A stretch of 64,000 nt of DNA from Alphaproteobacteria bacterium LSUCC0396 (GTDB lineage: Bacteria > Pseudomonadota > Alphaproteobacteria > Puniceispirillales > Puniceispirillaceae). The position numbers and the translations under genes were made by a program. This document shows positions 1-8,271 of the stretch, piece by piece. Numbering within the stretch: position 1 is the stretch's first letter; each line of letters starts with the position of its first letter. The DNA lies in the NCBI GenBank assembly GCA_041228345.1, contig CP166131.1, positions 2,411,001-2,475,000 on the forward strand, given 5' to 3'. The notes under the pieces were generated by a model. The model did no database searches, had not been told where the DNA came from, and was given only the letters and a program-made list of their open reading frames with translations.

Positions 1-90
1 ATACAATGGGTGGGGGTTGGCGTCATTCTTACAACCGGTGTTCTGATCGGCCTTTTTGAGGGCAAATCTGAACCGGCAGCCACCGCATAG
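1..90 (+). CDS. DMT/EamA-type transporter, C-terminal end only
   Basis: Only the last 29 codons lie in the window, ending in TAG. They encode one hydrophobic segment (VGVGVILTTGVLIGLF) and a short polar tail, the usual last transmembrane helix of drug/metabolite exporters of the EamA family. This rests on hydrophobicity and general resemblance, not on a catalytic motif, so another polytopic membrane protein is possible. The 5' part is outside the window. Confidence 0.45.
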   Translation: MQWVGVGVILTTGVLIGLFEGKSEPAATA

Positions 91-102
91 AGCAGAACAG
101 AA

Positions 103-147
103 CCCAGCCCAAATTAGACCAGCCCAAATTAGCCCAGCCCAAATTAG
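103..147. repeat. 15-bp tandem repeat, 3 copies
   Basis: Three adjacent copies of a 15-base unit (CCCAGCCCAAATTAG, the middle copy starting with A) fill the gap between two convergent stop codons. Only one base differs between the copies. The core resembles the unit at 4904-4957, and the layout matches other short tandem duplications in the window. Confidence 0.9.
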
Positions 148-156
148 CCTAAACTT

Positions 157-1053
157 TTAGCTAATTTTCTTGGCGTCCAATGCGCCGCGGATGGCACTTA
201 ACCGCGGCTCCAGCCCCTCGGTGTCCAGCAATGAAAGCCCAAGATTGCCAAACTCGTCCTGCCAATCGATCGTGCCTGCGGTCATGCGGCCAGCTATATT
301 GAGGTCGGCAAGGGTGATTGCGACCTCGCGCATTTCAGCCGCGCGCCTGATGCCATGTGTGGTCATTCGCTCCATATTATAGGCCGCTTGATCTTTCCAG
401 CCATCTCTGGTTTGCGAGGCATCAAGCGAGGCCGCCACCTCATCGGCAACACCGGCAATTGAGGCCGCGCTGAAACATTCGGCGGTCAGTGCCTCAATGC
501 CTTTGACCAGAACCGACCGGATCATTTTAATCGTCGAGGCGCGGCCAACCGGGCCGGGGACGTGAACCGGCTTCATGTCGAGTGCCAGCATCAGGTCAAT
601 TGCCGCCTCGGCGTGGTCTCCTGCCACTAGCATTGCGGTTTGGTGATATTTGGGCGTGATCGTTGCCATGACCGCCACATCGACATAGCGTCCACCAGCC
701 TCATTTATCAGCGCAGCATTTTTCTGTTTGGTTGATGGCGCGCAGCTGTTCAGATCAAAGAAATAGGCACCGGGCCGGATGCCCGCTGCCACCGCGGCGG
801 CCGCGGCATGAGCCTGATCTGCTGTCACTGTGCTGAAAATCATGTCAGCCTCGCCGGCGATGCTGGCCGGATCATCACCAATGATAACATTGGCCGCCTG
901 CATCTGGCTGATCTTCTCGGCGGCAAGCGCGGCATCGCCATGTTGTTTGATGTCATAGGCGCGCACATCGGTGCGCCCCCAGCCTTGGCACAGGCATGAT
1001 CCGGCTTCGCCAAATCCGATGACTGCAATTTTGGGTGTGTTTTGTTGGGTCAT
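157..1053 (-). CDS. NAD(P)-dependent 3-hydroxyacid dehydrogenase-like protein (DUF1932 type)
   Basis: A 298-residue protein with a dinucleotide-binding glycine motif at the N-terminus (VIGFGEAG, about residues 12-19) and the helical C-terminal half of 6-phosphogluconate / 3-hydroxyisobutyrate-type dehydrogenases. The C-terminal region looks like the DUF1932 branch, whose members often oxidise small 3-hydroxy acids. The physiological substrate cannot be read from the sequence. It is monocistronic here, convergent with the upstream transporter fragment, and its stop lies just beyond the 15-bp repeat array. Length and start are normal for the family. Confidence 0.75.
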   Translation of the reverse strand: MTQQNTPKIAVIGFGEAGSCLCQGWGRTDVRAYDIKQHGDAALAAEKISQMQAANVIIGDDPASIAGEADMIFSTVTADQAHAAAAAVAAGIRPGAYFFDLNSCAPSTKQKNAALINEAGGRYVDVAVMATITPKYHQTAMLVAGDHAEAAIDLMLALDMKPVHVPGPVGRASTIKMIRSVLVKGIEALTAECFSAASIAGVADEVAASLDASQTRDGWKDQAAYNMERMTTHGIRRAAEMREVAITLADLNIAGRMTAGTIDWQDEFGNLGLSLLDTEGLEPRLSAIRGALDAKKIS

Positions 1054-1191
1054 TGAATAACTGCCGTGAAAAACTGCCGAAAAAACTTATGTGAAACAAT
1101 GCCCTTAAAAAAGCGCATTGCTGTCACAAAAGACTAGCAAACTCTCCCCGGATGCCAATCAATTAGCGCTTGGTAATTGAAAAAAATATGC

Positions 1192-1236
1192 GCCATGACC
1201 GGTTTCGCCATAACTGGTTTGGCTATGACTGGTTTG
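1192..1236. repeat. 15-bp tandem repeat, 3 copies, containing the terC stop codon
   Basis: Three imperfect copies of GCCATGACCGGTTTC-like 15-mers. The third copy contains the stop codon of the minus-strand TerC gene, so the duplication covers the end of the coding region and its 3' flank. Confidence 0.85.
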
Positions 1237-1927
1237 GCGCCGATTTGCGTGCCGCGAGAAATTTGCCAAGCCCTGCCACAAAAACCGCACCAATCATCGC
1301 GGCAATCCAAGGTGACTGGACAATGATTTCAGGCAGAATATTTGCATTGATTTTGTCGTTAGCGATCAGGTCGCCACCAAGCCAGCCAAGCAATCCCGCA
1401 CCAATTGTGACGATGATTGGATAGCGTTCCATAAACCGCAAAATGATCGCACTGCCGCCAATAATGATTGGCACGCTCAGCACCAGACCAAAGATTACCA
1501 GAAACAGGCTGCCCTTGGACGCAGCGGCAATGGCAAGCGCATTGTCGAGGCTCATTACAAAATCGGCAACGATAATGGTTTGAATCGCCCCCATCAGGCT
1601 GCTTTTTTCGGCTATCTTGCCGCTAAGATCATGCTCGGTCTGATCGGTCAGTAGTTTTACCCCAATCCACAGCAACAATATGCCGCCAATCAAACGCAGG
1701 CCCGGTGTGGTCATCAACGCGCTGGCAAAAAACACCAGAATTACCCGCAGGATGATGGCACCGGCGGTACCCCACAGAATGCCGAGGCGTTTTTGTTTTG
1801 GCGGCAAATTTCGACAGGCTAGGGCAATGATGATGGCGTTGTCACCGCCAAGCACAATATCAATGGCGATAATTTGAATAAGGGCAATCAAGAACGCATC
1901 CGTACTCATTCCCATCATTATATCCAT
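1223..1927 (-). CDS. TerC family integral membrane protein (YjbE/YkoY-like)
   Basis: A polytopic membrane protein of about 235 residues with the TerC hallmark IDIVLGGDNAIIIAL near the N-terminus and a second acidic motif DFVMSLDNALAIAA halfway, both thought to bind a divalent metal. Relatives are implicated in manganese export or in loading exported proteins with metal. Several in-frame ATGs lie close together, so the start is uncertain by up to 15 codons; the version from MSTDAFL best matches family length. It is divergent from the iron importer, and the intergenic region carries Fur/Irr-like boxes that could affect both. I did not recognise a yybP-ykoY riboswitch upstream. Confidence 0.8.
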   Translation of the reverse strand: MDIMMGMSTDAFLIALIQIIAIDIVLGGDNAIIIALACRNLPPKQKRLGILWGTAGAIILRVILVFFASALMTTPGLRLIGGILLLWIGVKLLTDQTEHDLSGKIAEKSSLMGAIQTIIVADFVMSLDNALAIAAASKGSLFLVIFGLVLSVPIIIGGSAIILRFMERYPIIVTIGAGLLGWLGGDLIANDKINANILPEIIVQSPWIAAMIGAVFVAGLGKFLAARKSAPNQS

Positions 1928-2034
1928 TTTTAAACACGAGCCTTTCTGGGTCATTTTTTCGCACGATAAAACCGCGAAGACGTGATAGCCTAGCCGTCAT
2001 AATTTGCAACCAGAAAAGACATTGGTGACTGTAT

Positions 2035-2095
2035 TTGAGAATGATTCGCAGAAAAACCCTTGCGATGCTGAATTGAGTTTGATAATCATTCTCAA
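2035..2095. promoter_or_regulatory. paired Fur/Irr-like iron boxes upstream of fbpA
   Basis: Two AT-rich 17-mers, TTGAGAATGATTCGCAG (2035-2051) and TTGATAATCATTCTCAA (2079-2095), lie between terC and the iron importer. The first 12 bases of one are the exact reverse complement of the last 12 of the other. Each resembles the alphaproteobacterial Irr box (TTTAGAA-type palindrome), and the second also resembles the GATAATGATAATCATTATC Fur consensus. Position 120-180 bases before an iron-transport gene supports iron control. Which regulator binds is not decided by sequence. Confidence 0.65.
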
Positions 2096-2213
2096 CGTAA
2101 GGATTTGCTCATAAACGTGTTGGCAAGAAACATGGCGATGCAGGCACGTCTAAATACCCGCCCACAGCATGGCCCTTCATGACTGGTGCCGTTTTTTTAT
2201 GTAGGATAATAAA

Positions 2214-3260
2214 ATGATTTATGTTGATTTTTCCGGCTCACAGATAATTCGTAAATTAATTGCTGGCGCCTGTTTCATGGCGCTTGCGGGGGGTGCATCG
2301 GCTGCGGTTGCGGCTGAGAAGATCAATATTTATTCGCACCGTCAGCAGGTTTTAATCCAACCGTTTCTGGATGCTTTTACGGCGAAAACCGGCATCGAGA
2401 CCAATGTTGTCTATGCGGCGAAGGGGCTAGCGCAACGCCTTAAGGCTGAGGGGCCGGCAAGCCCTGCCGACGTCATTCTGACAGTCGATATTGCACGGCT
2501 GGCTGAATATGCTGACCTTGATTTGCTAGCGCCGATTCAGTCTAAAATTTTAACGGAAAACATACCGTCGCGGCTTCGGGCTGATGATAATCGCTGGTTC
2601 GGATTGTCGGAGCGCGCGCGTATTCTGGTGACCTCAAAATCGCGGGTTGCTGACGGTGAGATAGCCGACCTTGAAGATCTTGCCAAGCCAGAATGGAAGG
2701 GCCGCATTTGCAGTCGTGCGGGTAGCCATGACTATAACCGCGCATTGGTTGCTTCGATGATAGCGGCGCATGGCGAAGCGGCGACAGAGGCATGGGCAGG
2801 CGGCGTGGTGGCAAATCTGGCGCGTAAACCGCAGGGCAATGACCGCAGTCAGGCCAAGGCGATTTTTCAGGGGCTGTGTGATGTTGCGGTGATGAATAGC
2901 TATTATTACGGCAATATGAAATTTGGTGATAAGGCTGATCAAAAGGAATGGGCGCAATCAATCCGTCTGGTCTTTACCAATCAGTCAAATCGCGGCAATC
3001 ATATGAACATCTCGGGTGGCGGTGTTGCGAAATACGCCAAAAACAAAGCGGCAGCCATCGCGTTTCTTGAATTTCTAACCGAAGAAAAAGCCCAGCAGCT
3101 TTACGGTGAAATCAATTTCGAATATCCGGTTAATCCAGCGGTTACGGTCAATGGCGAGCTGGCAAGCTGGGGCAAGTTCAAGCCTGATGCGCTGCCAATT
3201 GAGCGGCTTGCGGACTTGGCACCTAAAGCGCAAATGATCATTGATCGCGTCGGATGGTAG
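2214..3260 (+). CDS. fbpA: Fe(3+) ABC transporter, periplasmic binding protein
   Basis: A 348-residue secreted protein of the FbpA/FutA/SfuA family that carries ferric iron across the periplasm to the inner-membrane permease. A signal peptide covers about residues 1-34 (hydrophobic IAGACFMALAGGASA, then AVAA). The mature protein opens with KINIYSHRQQ, typical of the family, and carries the tyrosine cluster SYYYG around residues 229-233 that ligates iron. The last bases overlap the start of the permease gene, so the two are translationally coupled. Two iron-box-like palindromes lie upstream. Confidence 0.88.
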   Translation: MIYVDFSGSQIIRKLIAGACFMALAGGASAAVAAEKINIYSHRQQVLIQPFLDAFTAKTGIETNVVYAAKGLAQRLKAEGPASPADVILTVDIARLAEYADLDLLAPIQSKILTENIPSRLRADDNRWFGLSERARILVTSKSRVADGEIADLEDLAKPEWKGRICSRAGSHDYNRALVASMIAAHGEAATEAWAGGVVANLARKPQGNDRSQAKAIFQGLCDVAVMNSYYYGNMKFGDKADQKEWAQSIRLVFTNQSNRGNHMNISGGGVAKYAKNKAAAIAFLEFLTEEKAQQLYGEINFEYPVNPAVTVNGELASWGKFKPDALPIERLADLAPKAQMIIDRVGW

Positions 3261-4897
3261 CGACTTTCCTGTCTCAATTTACCCGTGCACAACGCCGACC
3301 GTTTGACCGGTGGTCGGGTGGCGTCATTGTCCTTTGCGGCTTAATTCTGGGGCCGGTCATTGCTGTCCTGCTGGCGGCTTTTGGCGATAGTGCCGGGCTA
3401 TGGTCGCATCTTTATGACACTGTTCTTGGCCGTTATGTCAGCAATACGCTGATTTTGATGGCCGGGGTTGGCGCGCTAGCGGTCGGATTTGGGGTCAGTT
3501 CGGCATGGGTGATCAGCCGTTACGATTTTGCCGGTCGCCGGATGCTGGAATGGATGCTGTTATTACCTGCCGCCATTCCGGCCTATATCATTGCCTATAG
3601 CTATACCGAATTTTTTGAATATGCTGGCCCGTTGCAATCGGGCTTGCGCCATATGTTTGGCTGGCAAAGCCCGCGCGATTACTGGTTTCCTGAAATACGC
3701 TCGCTAGGCGGTGCTGTTCTGGTGATGGCGTCGGTTTTATATCCCTATATCTACATGGTGACGCGGATCGCCTTTCGCTTAACACCGGCAAGCCTGTTTG
3801 AAATTGCCCTGGTGCATAACCGGTCGCAATTCTGGCAGGTGGGCTTGCCGCTTGCACGTCCGGCCATTATGGCTGGCCTTGCGCTGGTGATGATGGAAGT
3901 CATGTCAGATTTTGGCACGGTTGAGTTTTTTGCAATTGAGACGATTACCCTCGGTATTTTCAATGTCTGGCTGGGGATGAATAATCTGGTTGCGGCGGCG
4001 CAAATCTCAATTGTAGGTTTTGGCTTTATTCTGGCACTATTGGGGCTGGAACTTTACGCACGCTCACGCCAGCAATATGTTGCCAGCAGCCGTAACCAGA
4101 CACCGCTAGCGATGCTAACGCCGACCAAGCTGGGTGTTTTGGCCTGTTGGATGGTGTGCGTTATCCCACTGTTATTTGGATTTTTTATTCCGGTTGGGGT
4201 GCTGCTGGGGCTGGTTGTAACTAATGATCTGCTGGCAGATTTTCTGGCAATTCGCGAAATTATTGGCAATACGCTGATTGTTGCGGCGATTGCGGCGTTG
4301 GTGATTATGCTGCTATCTGCATTTATTGTCGTAACGGCGAGTTTCCGCGCTGGTGCAAAGACCCGTAAATTGGCGTTATTCGCCTCGACTGGCTATGCGT
4401 TTCCGGGGACTATTCTTGCCATTGGCGTGTTGATCTTTAGCGGCCAGCTCGATCGCGGTTTTGCTGCCGTGTTTGGCGCCCAGTTTCAAGGCGTTTTGGT
4501 CACCAGCATCGCGGTGCTGTTTCTGGCCTATATCGTCCGGTTTCAGGCGGTTGGCTATGGCGCGATGATTTCGGGGGTGCGGCGACTGCCGGCAAATATG
4601 ATGAATGCAAGCCGGGTTCTGGGTCAGGGCTATATGGAATCGATCCGGCAGGTGATTATGCCATTGCTAAAAAGTTCGTTCCTTGCGGGCATTATGCTGG
4701 TATTTGTCGATGTGATGAAAGAACTGCCGATGACATTGCTGTTGCGGCCGTTCAATTTTGAAACGCTGGCAACCTATACCTATCAATTTGCCAAGGATGA
4801 AATGCTTGAGGTTGCGGCATTGCCCGCCTTGATGATTGTTTTGTCAGGGTTGGTGCCGGTAATTTTGATGAGCGCCATGTTGCGGCGCTATCGCTAG
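3254..4897 (+). CDS. fbpB: Fe(3+) ABC transporter, fused two-domain permease
   Basis: A 547-residue inner-membrane permease with two similar halves, each with about six transmembrane helices, as usual for FbpB/SfuB/FutB. Each half has a cytoplasmic EAA-type loop: one around FEIALVHNRSQFWQVGLP and one around MNASRVLGQGYMESIRQ. The ATG overlaps the end of fbpA by 7 bases. No ATP-binding gene follows; the next gene is an FMN dehydrogenase. The ATPase (FbpC) must be elsewhere, or a shared one is used. Confidence 0.88.
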   Translation: MVATFLSQFTRAQRRPFDRWSGGVIVLCGLILGPVIAVLLAAFGDSAGLWSHLYDTVLGRYVSNTLILMAGVGALAVGFGVSSAWVISRYDFAGRRMLEWMLLLPAAIPAYIIAYSYTEFFEYAGPLQSGLRHMFGWQSPRDYWFPEIRSLGGAVLVMASVLYPYIYMVTRIAFRLTPASLFEIALVHNRSQFWQVGLPLARPAIMAGLALVMMEVMSDFGTVEFFAIETITLGIFNVWLGMNNLVAAAQISIVGFGFILALLGLELYARSRQQYVASSRNQTPLAMLTPTKLGVLACWMVCVIPLLFGFFIPVGVLLGLVVTNDLLADFLAIREIIGNTLIVAAIAALVIMLLSAFIVVTASFRAGAKTRKLALFASTGYAFPGTILAIGVLIFSGQLDRGFAAVFGAQFQGVLVTSIAVLFLAYIVRFQAVGYGAMISGVRRLPANMMNASRVLGQGYMESIRQVIMPLLKSSFLAGIMLVFVDVMKELPMTLLLRPFNFETLATYTYQFAKDEMLEVAALPALMIVLSGLVPVILMSAMLRRYR

Positions 4898-4903
4898 GCA
4901 CGC

Positions 4904-4957
4904 ATTGCCCAGCCGAACATTGTCCAGCCAAAGATTGCCCAGCCGAAGATTGTGAAG
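4904..4957. repeat. 15-bp tandem repeat, about 3.6 copies
   Basis: ATTGCCCAGCCGAAC, ATTGTCCAGCCAAAG and ATTGCCCAGCCGAAG follow one another without a gap, with a partial fourth copy. The array starts 6 bases after the fbpB stop. Its CCCAGCC core also occurs in the array at 103-147. Confidence 0.9.
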
Positions 4958-5030
4958 CATCTGTTGAGTTAAAGCCGTTCATGCTGTAAATCAGTGGACC
5001 AATTTAACCTTGATGGTGACGAGGCGTATC

Positions 5031-6167
5031 ATGACGGCAATTGCCTGTATCGAAGATCTGCAAAAACTGGCCAAGCGGCGGGTGCCGCGGATGTTTTATG
5101 ATTATGCGGATAGCGGGTCATGGACCGAGTCAACCTACCGCGCCAATGAAACCGATCTTGCCGCGATTAAATTTCGGCAACGTGTCGCTTTGGATGTCAG
5201 CCAGCGCACAACCGAAATGCCGATGCTTGGGCAAAATCTGCCGATGCCGGTGGCGTTAGCGCCAACTGGCCTAACCGGCATGCAGCACGCTGATGGTGAG
5301 ATTTTGGCGGCCAAGGCTGCGGCTGAATTTGGCGTGCCTTTTACCCTATCAACAATGTCGATTTGCTCGATTGAGGATGTTGCCGAAAACAGCCCGACGC
5401 CGTTCTGGTTTCAGCTATATGTGATGCGCGACCGTGATTTTGTATCACGGCTGATCGAACGGGCGCGTGACGCCAAATGTTCGGCGCTGATGGTCACACT
5501 TGATCTGCAATTGATGGGTCAGCGGCATAAGGATGTGCGCAATGGCCTTAGTGCGCCGCCAAAACCAACGTTGAGCAATATACTGAATCTTATGCAAAAA
5601 CCGGCTTGGTGTCTTGGTATGCTTAGCACAAAGCGGCGTCAATTTGGCAATATTGTCGGCCATGTAAAGGGCGTTAAGGATATGTCATCGCTGGCAGATT
5701 GGACGGTCAGCCAGTTCGACCCGTCCTTGTCATGGGATGATGTGGCGGCGATCCGTAAACAATGGGGCGGTAAATTGATCATCAAGGGCATTCTGGATGT
5801 CGAAGATGCGCTGGCCGCGGTGAATGTCGGGGCGGATGCGATTGTTGTGTCAAATCATGGCGGCCGCCAGCTTGATGGTGCTATGTCGTCAATTACCGCC
5901 TTGCCGGCAATTGTTGATGCGGTTGGTGATCGCGCCGAGGTCTGGATGGATGGCGGTATCAGGTCAGGTCAGGATGTGCTGCGCGCGATCGCGCTTGGCG
6001 CAAAGGGAACGCTGATTGGCCGCGCCTTTCTTTATGGGCTTGGTGCCAAGGGGCAGGCGGGCGTTCGTCAGACACTGGAAATCATCCACCGCGAGCTTGA
6101 CCTAACTCTTGGGCTTTGCGGCCAGTCCGATCTTGCCAAGGTTGATAAGTCAATTCTGCTGAAATAG
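5031..6167 (+). CDS. FMN-dependent alpha-hydroxy-acid dehydrogenase (LldD family)
   Basis: A TIM-barrel flavoprotein of 378 residues that oxidises an L-2-hydroxy acid such as lactate or glycolate to the 2-oxo acid. The family signature SNHGGRQLD holds the catalytic base, His276, and substrate-binding Arg; the FMN-contacting Lys is in LIIKGIL just before. The N-terminal MFYDYADSGS is also typical. The ATG at 5031 is preferred over longer starts because GAGG lies 7 bases ahead of it. It stands alone on this strand and its end overlaps the converging 6150 gene by 18 bases. A second, different member lies at 27743, so substrate cannot be assigned by family alone. Confidence 0.85.
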   Translation: MTAIACIEDLQKLAKRRVPRMFYDYADSGSWTESTYRANETDLAAIKFRQRVALDVSQRTTEMPMLGQNLPMPVALAPTGLTGMQHADGEILAAKAAAEFGVPFTLSTMSICSIEDVAENSPTPFWFQLYVMRDRDFVSRLIERARDAKCSALMVTLDLQLMGQRHKDVRNGLSAPPKPTLSNILNLMQKPAWCLGMLSTKRRQFGNIVGHVKGVKDMSSLADWTVSQFDPSLSWDDVAAIRKQWGGKLIIKGILDVEDALAAVNVGADAIVVSNHGGRQLDGAMSSITALPAIVDAVGDRAEVWMDGGIRSGQDVLRAIALGAKGTLIGRAFLYGLGAKGQAGVRQTLEIIHRELDLTLGLCGQSDLAKVDKSILLK

Positions 6168-7016
6168 GCGGCCTTTTTGGCTGGCACCATCGGCGGGTAC
6201 GGCAAGACCAGCAAGCCGGGCCATATCCCATGCGATTGCTGAATTGCTGGAAATAACCGGAATTGCGTGTTTGGCCTCGGCGGCGGCGATAATGCTGGCG
6301 CATTTCAGCGATGTGCAGGAAATGAAAACCGCATCAAGCGGCGTGTCTGCATTGCTGACCAATGCGTCAATTGCCGCTGAAATTGACGATGGGTGAATGC
6401 GGCCAACAATCGAGTCCTGGCCCTCACCAAAAGTGGCGGCGGCGCCAATGCGAAACCCATCATCCTCAAGCAGAAGACACATATTTTGTGATATTTCAGA
6501 TATATACGGCGCAAGGTAGCCAATATTTTTGGCGCCCAATGTTTTCAAGGCGCGCCGTGCGCCGGTCAATGGGGTGGTGACGTGATCGACATTAACATGC
6601 GATTTCACAATGGCTTGGATCGTCTCTTCGCCGATCAATAGTGACGCAGACGTGCAGCCATAACCGATAACATCAAAATGATAGCCGGACGGAAATAGCG
6701 CCAGCGCATCGGCAAACCGTTCCCTCATCGCGGTCAGGTTCTCGACAGTCACCTGATCATCACAGGCAATGCGGCTGTGCAAAATGCTGGCAAGCTGTCC
6801 TTTGCCTGCTTGTGTGCCAACGCCGTCACCAATGAAATGCCGCAACTCGGTCTCGATTGTTAAATCGGTCTCTAATGTGACCAGACCAAGCTGGGTTGCG
6901 GTTTCATCAGCCTCTGCGACGCGGAATGGCAGATGACTGAATGCGGGCGGTTTCCGGTCTCTTGATGCATTATCTTGAGATAAAGTGTTTTGGGATGTGG
7001 TTTCAGGGGCGGCCAT
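6150..7016 (-). CDS. Asp/Glu racemase-fold protein, maleate isomerase / EutA-like
   Basis: A 288-residue cytoplasmic protein of the Asp/Glu racemase superfamily, in the branch of maleate cis-trans isomerase, arylmalonate decarboxylase and EutA of ectoine utilisation. The two catalytic cysteines are present: GYGCTSAS (Cys121) and ISCTSLK (Cys234). AGGA 6 bases ahead of the ATG at 7016 favours this start over one seven codons longer. It is the last gene of a three-gene operon after dpaL and an M24 hydrolase, the same three families that occur in eut/doe ectoine-degradation clusters. The substrate is unknown; a role in acid isomerisation or amidine chemistry is inference from context. Confidence 0.72.
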   Translation of the reverse strand: MAAPETTSQNTLSQDNASRDRKPPAFSHLPFRVAEADETATQLGLVTLETDLTIETELRHFIGDGVGTQAGKGQLASILHSRIACDDQVTVENLTAMRERFADALALFPSGYHFDVIGYGCTSASLLIGEETIQAIVKSHVNVDHVTTPLTGARRALKTLGAKNIGYLAPYISEISQNMCLLLEDDGFRIGAAATFGEGQDSIVGRIHPSSISAAIDALVSNADTPLDAVFISCTSLKCASIIAAAEAKHAIPVISSNSAIAWDMARLAGLAVPADGASQKGRLFQQN

Positions 7017-7068
7017 ATCTTGTCCTTCCTCAAGCATTGTTCAGTCAGTACATCGAAACGCAGGCGCA

Positions 7069-8271
7069 TTACCTAGCGGCAATGACCGGCAAATCACGTG
7101 GTGCGCGCGTTGATAATAAAACAATCTGATCGTCAAGAACGAGCACATTTTCTTCGGCCACCATGGTTAATCCATCACCATAGCTTAGCGACGGTTCAAT
7201 CGTCAGCGCCATGCCGGCCTCAATTATCGTATTATCCCAATCAGTATGGGATGGCGGTTCGGTCAGCTGGGTGCCAAGTCCATGCCCATAGCGGCCGACA
7301 CCTTCACTGGTGATTTGGGTATCATTGGCGCTATGGAGGCTCGACTGGTCTGGCCTCAATATCTGATCCATCACCGAAAACAGCTTGGATACGGGAATAC
7401 CTGGCCGCAGGATATCCAGTGCGGCTTGGGTTGCATCATAAAGCCGGTGATGTGCCTCATGCGCTGCGTCAGTGGCGTGATGCATGGCAAAATTTCGGTC
7501 AAAATCACTGAAATAACCATCCCATAGAGCACCGGTGTCAAACATGAAAACATCACCTTCGGCAAGCGGGCGGCCATTTGGCGGCGCGATAATGTCCCCA
7601 TAGCCGCCGGGCCCTGCCGCGCCAACCAGATAGCTGACATCATCAACGCCGGCCTCTAACGCCTTGATTTTGAACTGACGAAACGTTTCATCTAGTGGCA
7701 TACCGACAGTTGCCCATGTCGGCACATCGGCAAACACGCCCGATACCAGCTGGCAGATATGTTTTAATTTTGCTTGCTCAGCCGGTGATTTTATCATCCG
7801 GATATGCTGTATGGCGGCGGTCATATCGCAAAAAACGATCTGATCCAGCTGGCTTTCTAGGGCATTAAGGTCATTCAATGGCATCCGGATAGCGGTTTCG
7901 CGCCCCATCATCATGCCCAGCCGTCCCGATGCCCCAATCTGTTGGCGGATCACGCGTGCCAGCAGGCTAATGCCGTCATCTGTTGCCGCCGGTGCAGGCC
8001 ATGATTGCAGATCGCCAATATAGCAGTCACGCATTAATGGCACGCCAATCGAGGGGATGATCGCAATGGGTTTGCCGGTGGCTGGGATCAGCACAAACCA
8101 CGGACGTGTCGGGCTTTGCCAGAACTGCGTCATAAAGCCGGTGAAATACCGAACATCAGCCTCGCTGGTTAACAGCAAGGCACCAACATCATCGGCGGCC
8201 ATGGCGCGCTGGGCGTTGGCACAGCGCATGGCGAATTCGGCGGACTCAAAGCCGCGCAACGGCACCGTCAC
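7069..8271 (-). CDS. M24 family metallohydrolase (Xaa-Pro aminopeptidase / EutD-DoeA-like)
   Basis: A 400-residue pita-bread-fold hydrolase. The N-terminal creatinase-like domain runs to about residue 165; the catalytic domain carries all five metal ligands: Asp in MFDTGALW, Asp in SDFDRNF, His in YGHGLGTQ, Glu in LTIEPS and Glu in VAEENV. Family members cleave Xaa-Pro peptides, creatine or the cyclic amidine ectoine (DoeA/EutD). The ATG overlaps the dpaL stop as ATGA, so the two are translationally coupled. Pairing with dpaL and a EutA-like gene points to a small amidine or amide substrate rather than peptides; this is inference. Confidence 0.78.
   Translation of the reverse strand: MTVPLRGFESAEFAMRCANAQRAMAADDVGALLLTSEADVRYFTGFMTQFWQSPTRPWFVLIPATGKPIAIIPSIGVPLMRDCYIGDLQSWPAPAATDDGISLLARVIRQQIGASGRLGMMMGRETAIRMPLNDLNALESQLDQIVFCDMTAAIQHIRMIKSPAEQAKLKHICQLVSGVFADVPTWATVGMPLDETFRQFKIKALEAGVDDVSYLVGAAGPGGYGDIIAPPNGRPLAEGDVFMFDTGALWDGYFSDFDRNFAMHHATDAAHEAHHRLYDATQAALDILRPGIPVSKLFSVMDQILRPDQSSLHSANDTQITSEGVGRYGHGLGTQLTEPPSHTDWDNTIIEAGMALTIEPSLSYGDGLTMVAEENVLVLDDQIVLLSTRAPRDLPVIAAR

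Noticed and set aside
103-147. CRISPR array
   Set aside because: Units are directly adjacent with no spacers, are only 15 bp and have no cas genes nearby. The same applies to the other short arrays.
1955-2034. yybP-ykoY manganese riboswitch upstream of terC
   Set aside because: I could not find its conserved loops; the only clear signals upstream are the iron-box-like palindromes.
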